NCBI GenBank assembly: GCA_005408345.1 | Contig: SEMN01000010.1 | Location: forward strand, 2,153,501 to 2,217,500 | Length of the DNA stretch: 64,000 nt | Direction: 5' to 3' | Source of the DNA: Macquaria australasica | Taxonomy: Eukaryota > Chordata > Actinopteri > Centrarchiformes > Percichthyidae | Part shown: one piece after another, positions 62,891 to 64,000 of the stretch | How positions within the stretch are numbered: the stretch's first letter is position 1 | Layout: each line of letters starts with the position of its first letter | The notes under the pieces: generated by a model | Databases searched by the model: none | The model's input: only the letters and a program-made list of their open reading frames with translations | What the model was told of the DNA's origin: nothing | Position numbers and translations under genes: made by a program

Positions 62891-63765
62891 TAATCCTCAT
62901 CCGTCTACATAAACACATGCAGGTGTACAATCACACAAGTGTACATACTGGCGTCGAAAGGCAAATGCACACACATACTGTACATACACACATGCATGCA
63001 CACAGAAATTCATCTATATTTCTCTGTTTGTCATTCTCACTAAGATTGATGAACAAGCCATCACCACGCCCTGGATAGATAGGACAGATGGAGTGTTTCA
63101 TGGTGTGTGTGCAAATGTATGTGTGGATGAAAGGGTTGTAGCTGGATGGGTGGACAGAGCACTTAAAGGAGTTCCACTGAAAATTAAATTGAGAAAGAGG
63201 ATGTAAGAGAAAAGGACACACTTTGACGGGAAAGAGGTGCAACAAATTTAACCAGCAGATGTGCAAATGCACATGATGAATAAAAGTGCTGGCTGCCTTA
63301 TATTAGTGTATTTTATTTAAGGAAAATATACACATAACATAAAATAATGTGTTTCTTTAAAAGCATAGATACAGAAAACAGCTTATTATACCAGGACACA
63401 AACAAGATGCAGACATTTCCTTTGCAGTCACTGTCTCAGCACTTCATTATTACCTGGTAACAAACCTGATCTTTAACAGAGTGTACTGATAACTTACATG
63501 TAAATCACCACCAGACAGTAGTCTGAAACATTAGTGGAAGTTCAGATAGACATATGAGACAGTTTAATAATGTTCTCTCACAGCATCAGCGGTAATATAG
63601 TGAAGTTGGAAAGTTAACTTTGGTCGTATCAAAAGCTTGAAATTGAACAGTGTTGCCTCGGAATACTTTGCCCATTGCGTGACTGGCCTCCCTGAACACC
63701 TTTGCCCACAGTAAATTATGGAGCAGATGTCACTGGTCCTGTAAAGCTATTCTTTATTGTACATA
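62889..63765. other. Noncoding DNA
   Basis: CA-rich fringe to about 63005, then ordinary sequence. No gene is recognised. Confidence 0.5.
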
Positions 63766-63768
63766 CAC

Positions 63769-63799
<31 letters not shown>

Positions 63800-63917
63800 T
63801 ATATACACACACATATATATACATATATACACACACATATATATACATATATACACACACATATATATACATATATACATATATATACATACACACACAC
63901 ACACACATATATATATA
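63766..63917 (+). repeat. CATA / CACA / TATA compound satellite
   Basis: CATA repeats lead into three tandem copies of an about 26-bp unit 'acacacacatatatatacatatat', then a CA and TA run. All frames here (Tyr/Ile/His/Thr) are repeat artefacts. The 22-nt repeat copy 2 begins directly after it. Confidence 0.95.
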
Positions 63918-63939
63918 TGACAAGACAATGGGTAATAAC
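63918..63939 (+). repeat. 22-nt direct repeat, copy 2
   Basis: Identical to 61602-61623. It begins within 'atatatatgacaag' at the end of the satellite and is followed by unrelated sequence. Confidence 0.9.
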
Positions 63940-64000
63940 AATATTTGTCCTGAGAAAGTAAACTGAACATGATAACCTCCACCACTGTGTTCAGTGCACT

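Noticed and set aside
63766..63917. CRISPR-like regular repeat
   Set aside because: The periodic units are a simple CA/TA satellite with no unique spacers, in a eukaryotic context.

Overview
This window looks like a stretch of teleost fish nuclear DNA, probably a percomorph. The evidence is AT-rich sequence with few CpGs, long CA/TG microsatellites, and several repeat families whose layout I associate with fish genomes: a tRNA-derived SINE, short inverted-repeat DNA elements, a degenerate 'caagtc' minisatellite and an LTR. It is not a gene-dense region. Apart from one well-supported first exon and one tentative microexon I see no protein-coding gene. The open frames on both strands are short, mostly biased in composition, and not recognisable as proteins. 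I did not find rRNA, functional tRNA or CRISPR sequences.

The main gene signal is near 19.1-19.8 kb on the minus strand. A locally CpG-rich, promoter-like block leads into a short open frame that encodes a signal peptide and ends exactly at a consensus splice donor (phase 1). The gene would continue leftwards with downstream exons, but I could not identify any of them in the 19 kb available, so the first intron is probably large. The gene's identity is unknown. A second candidate, at 718-752 on the plus strand, is a 35-nt segment between near-ideal splice sites. It carries two tandem CREB-type sites.

The mobile-element layer, left to right, is: a weak inverted-repeat element (1.2-1.9 kb); a 578-bp inverted-repeat element (10.5-11.1 kb) with a diverged sister at 24.4-25.0 kb; a TTAA-flanked 358-bp piggyBac-like MITE (11.6-11.9 kb); a 403-bp hAT-like MITE with perfect 13-bp ends (14.7-15.1 kb); a 0.76-kb element built around four internal ~100-140 bp repeats (21.9-22.7 kb); a solo LTR in minus orientation with 5-bp target duplication, TATA box and polyadenylation signal (26.6-27.5 kb); a minus-strand tRNA-derived SINE (52.9-53.0 kb); and a degenerate MITE (56.5-57.0 kb).

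The rest is intergenic or intronic DNA. It contains islands of more complex, CpG-retaining sequence that could be conserved regulatory elements (for example 27.7-27.9, 38.1-38.3, 39.9-40.3, 47.8-48.05, 48.8-49.06 and 59.0-59.3 kb) and one dense cluster of homeodomain-type TAATTA sites next to a TATA box (56.0-56.3 kb). These calls come from composition and motifs only. Cross-species alignment would decide them.
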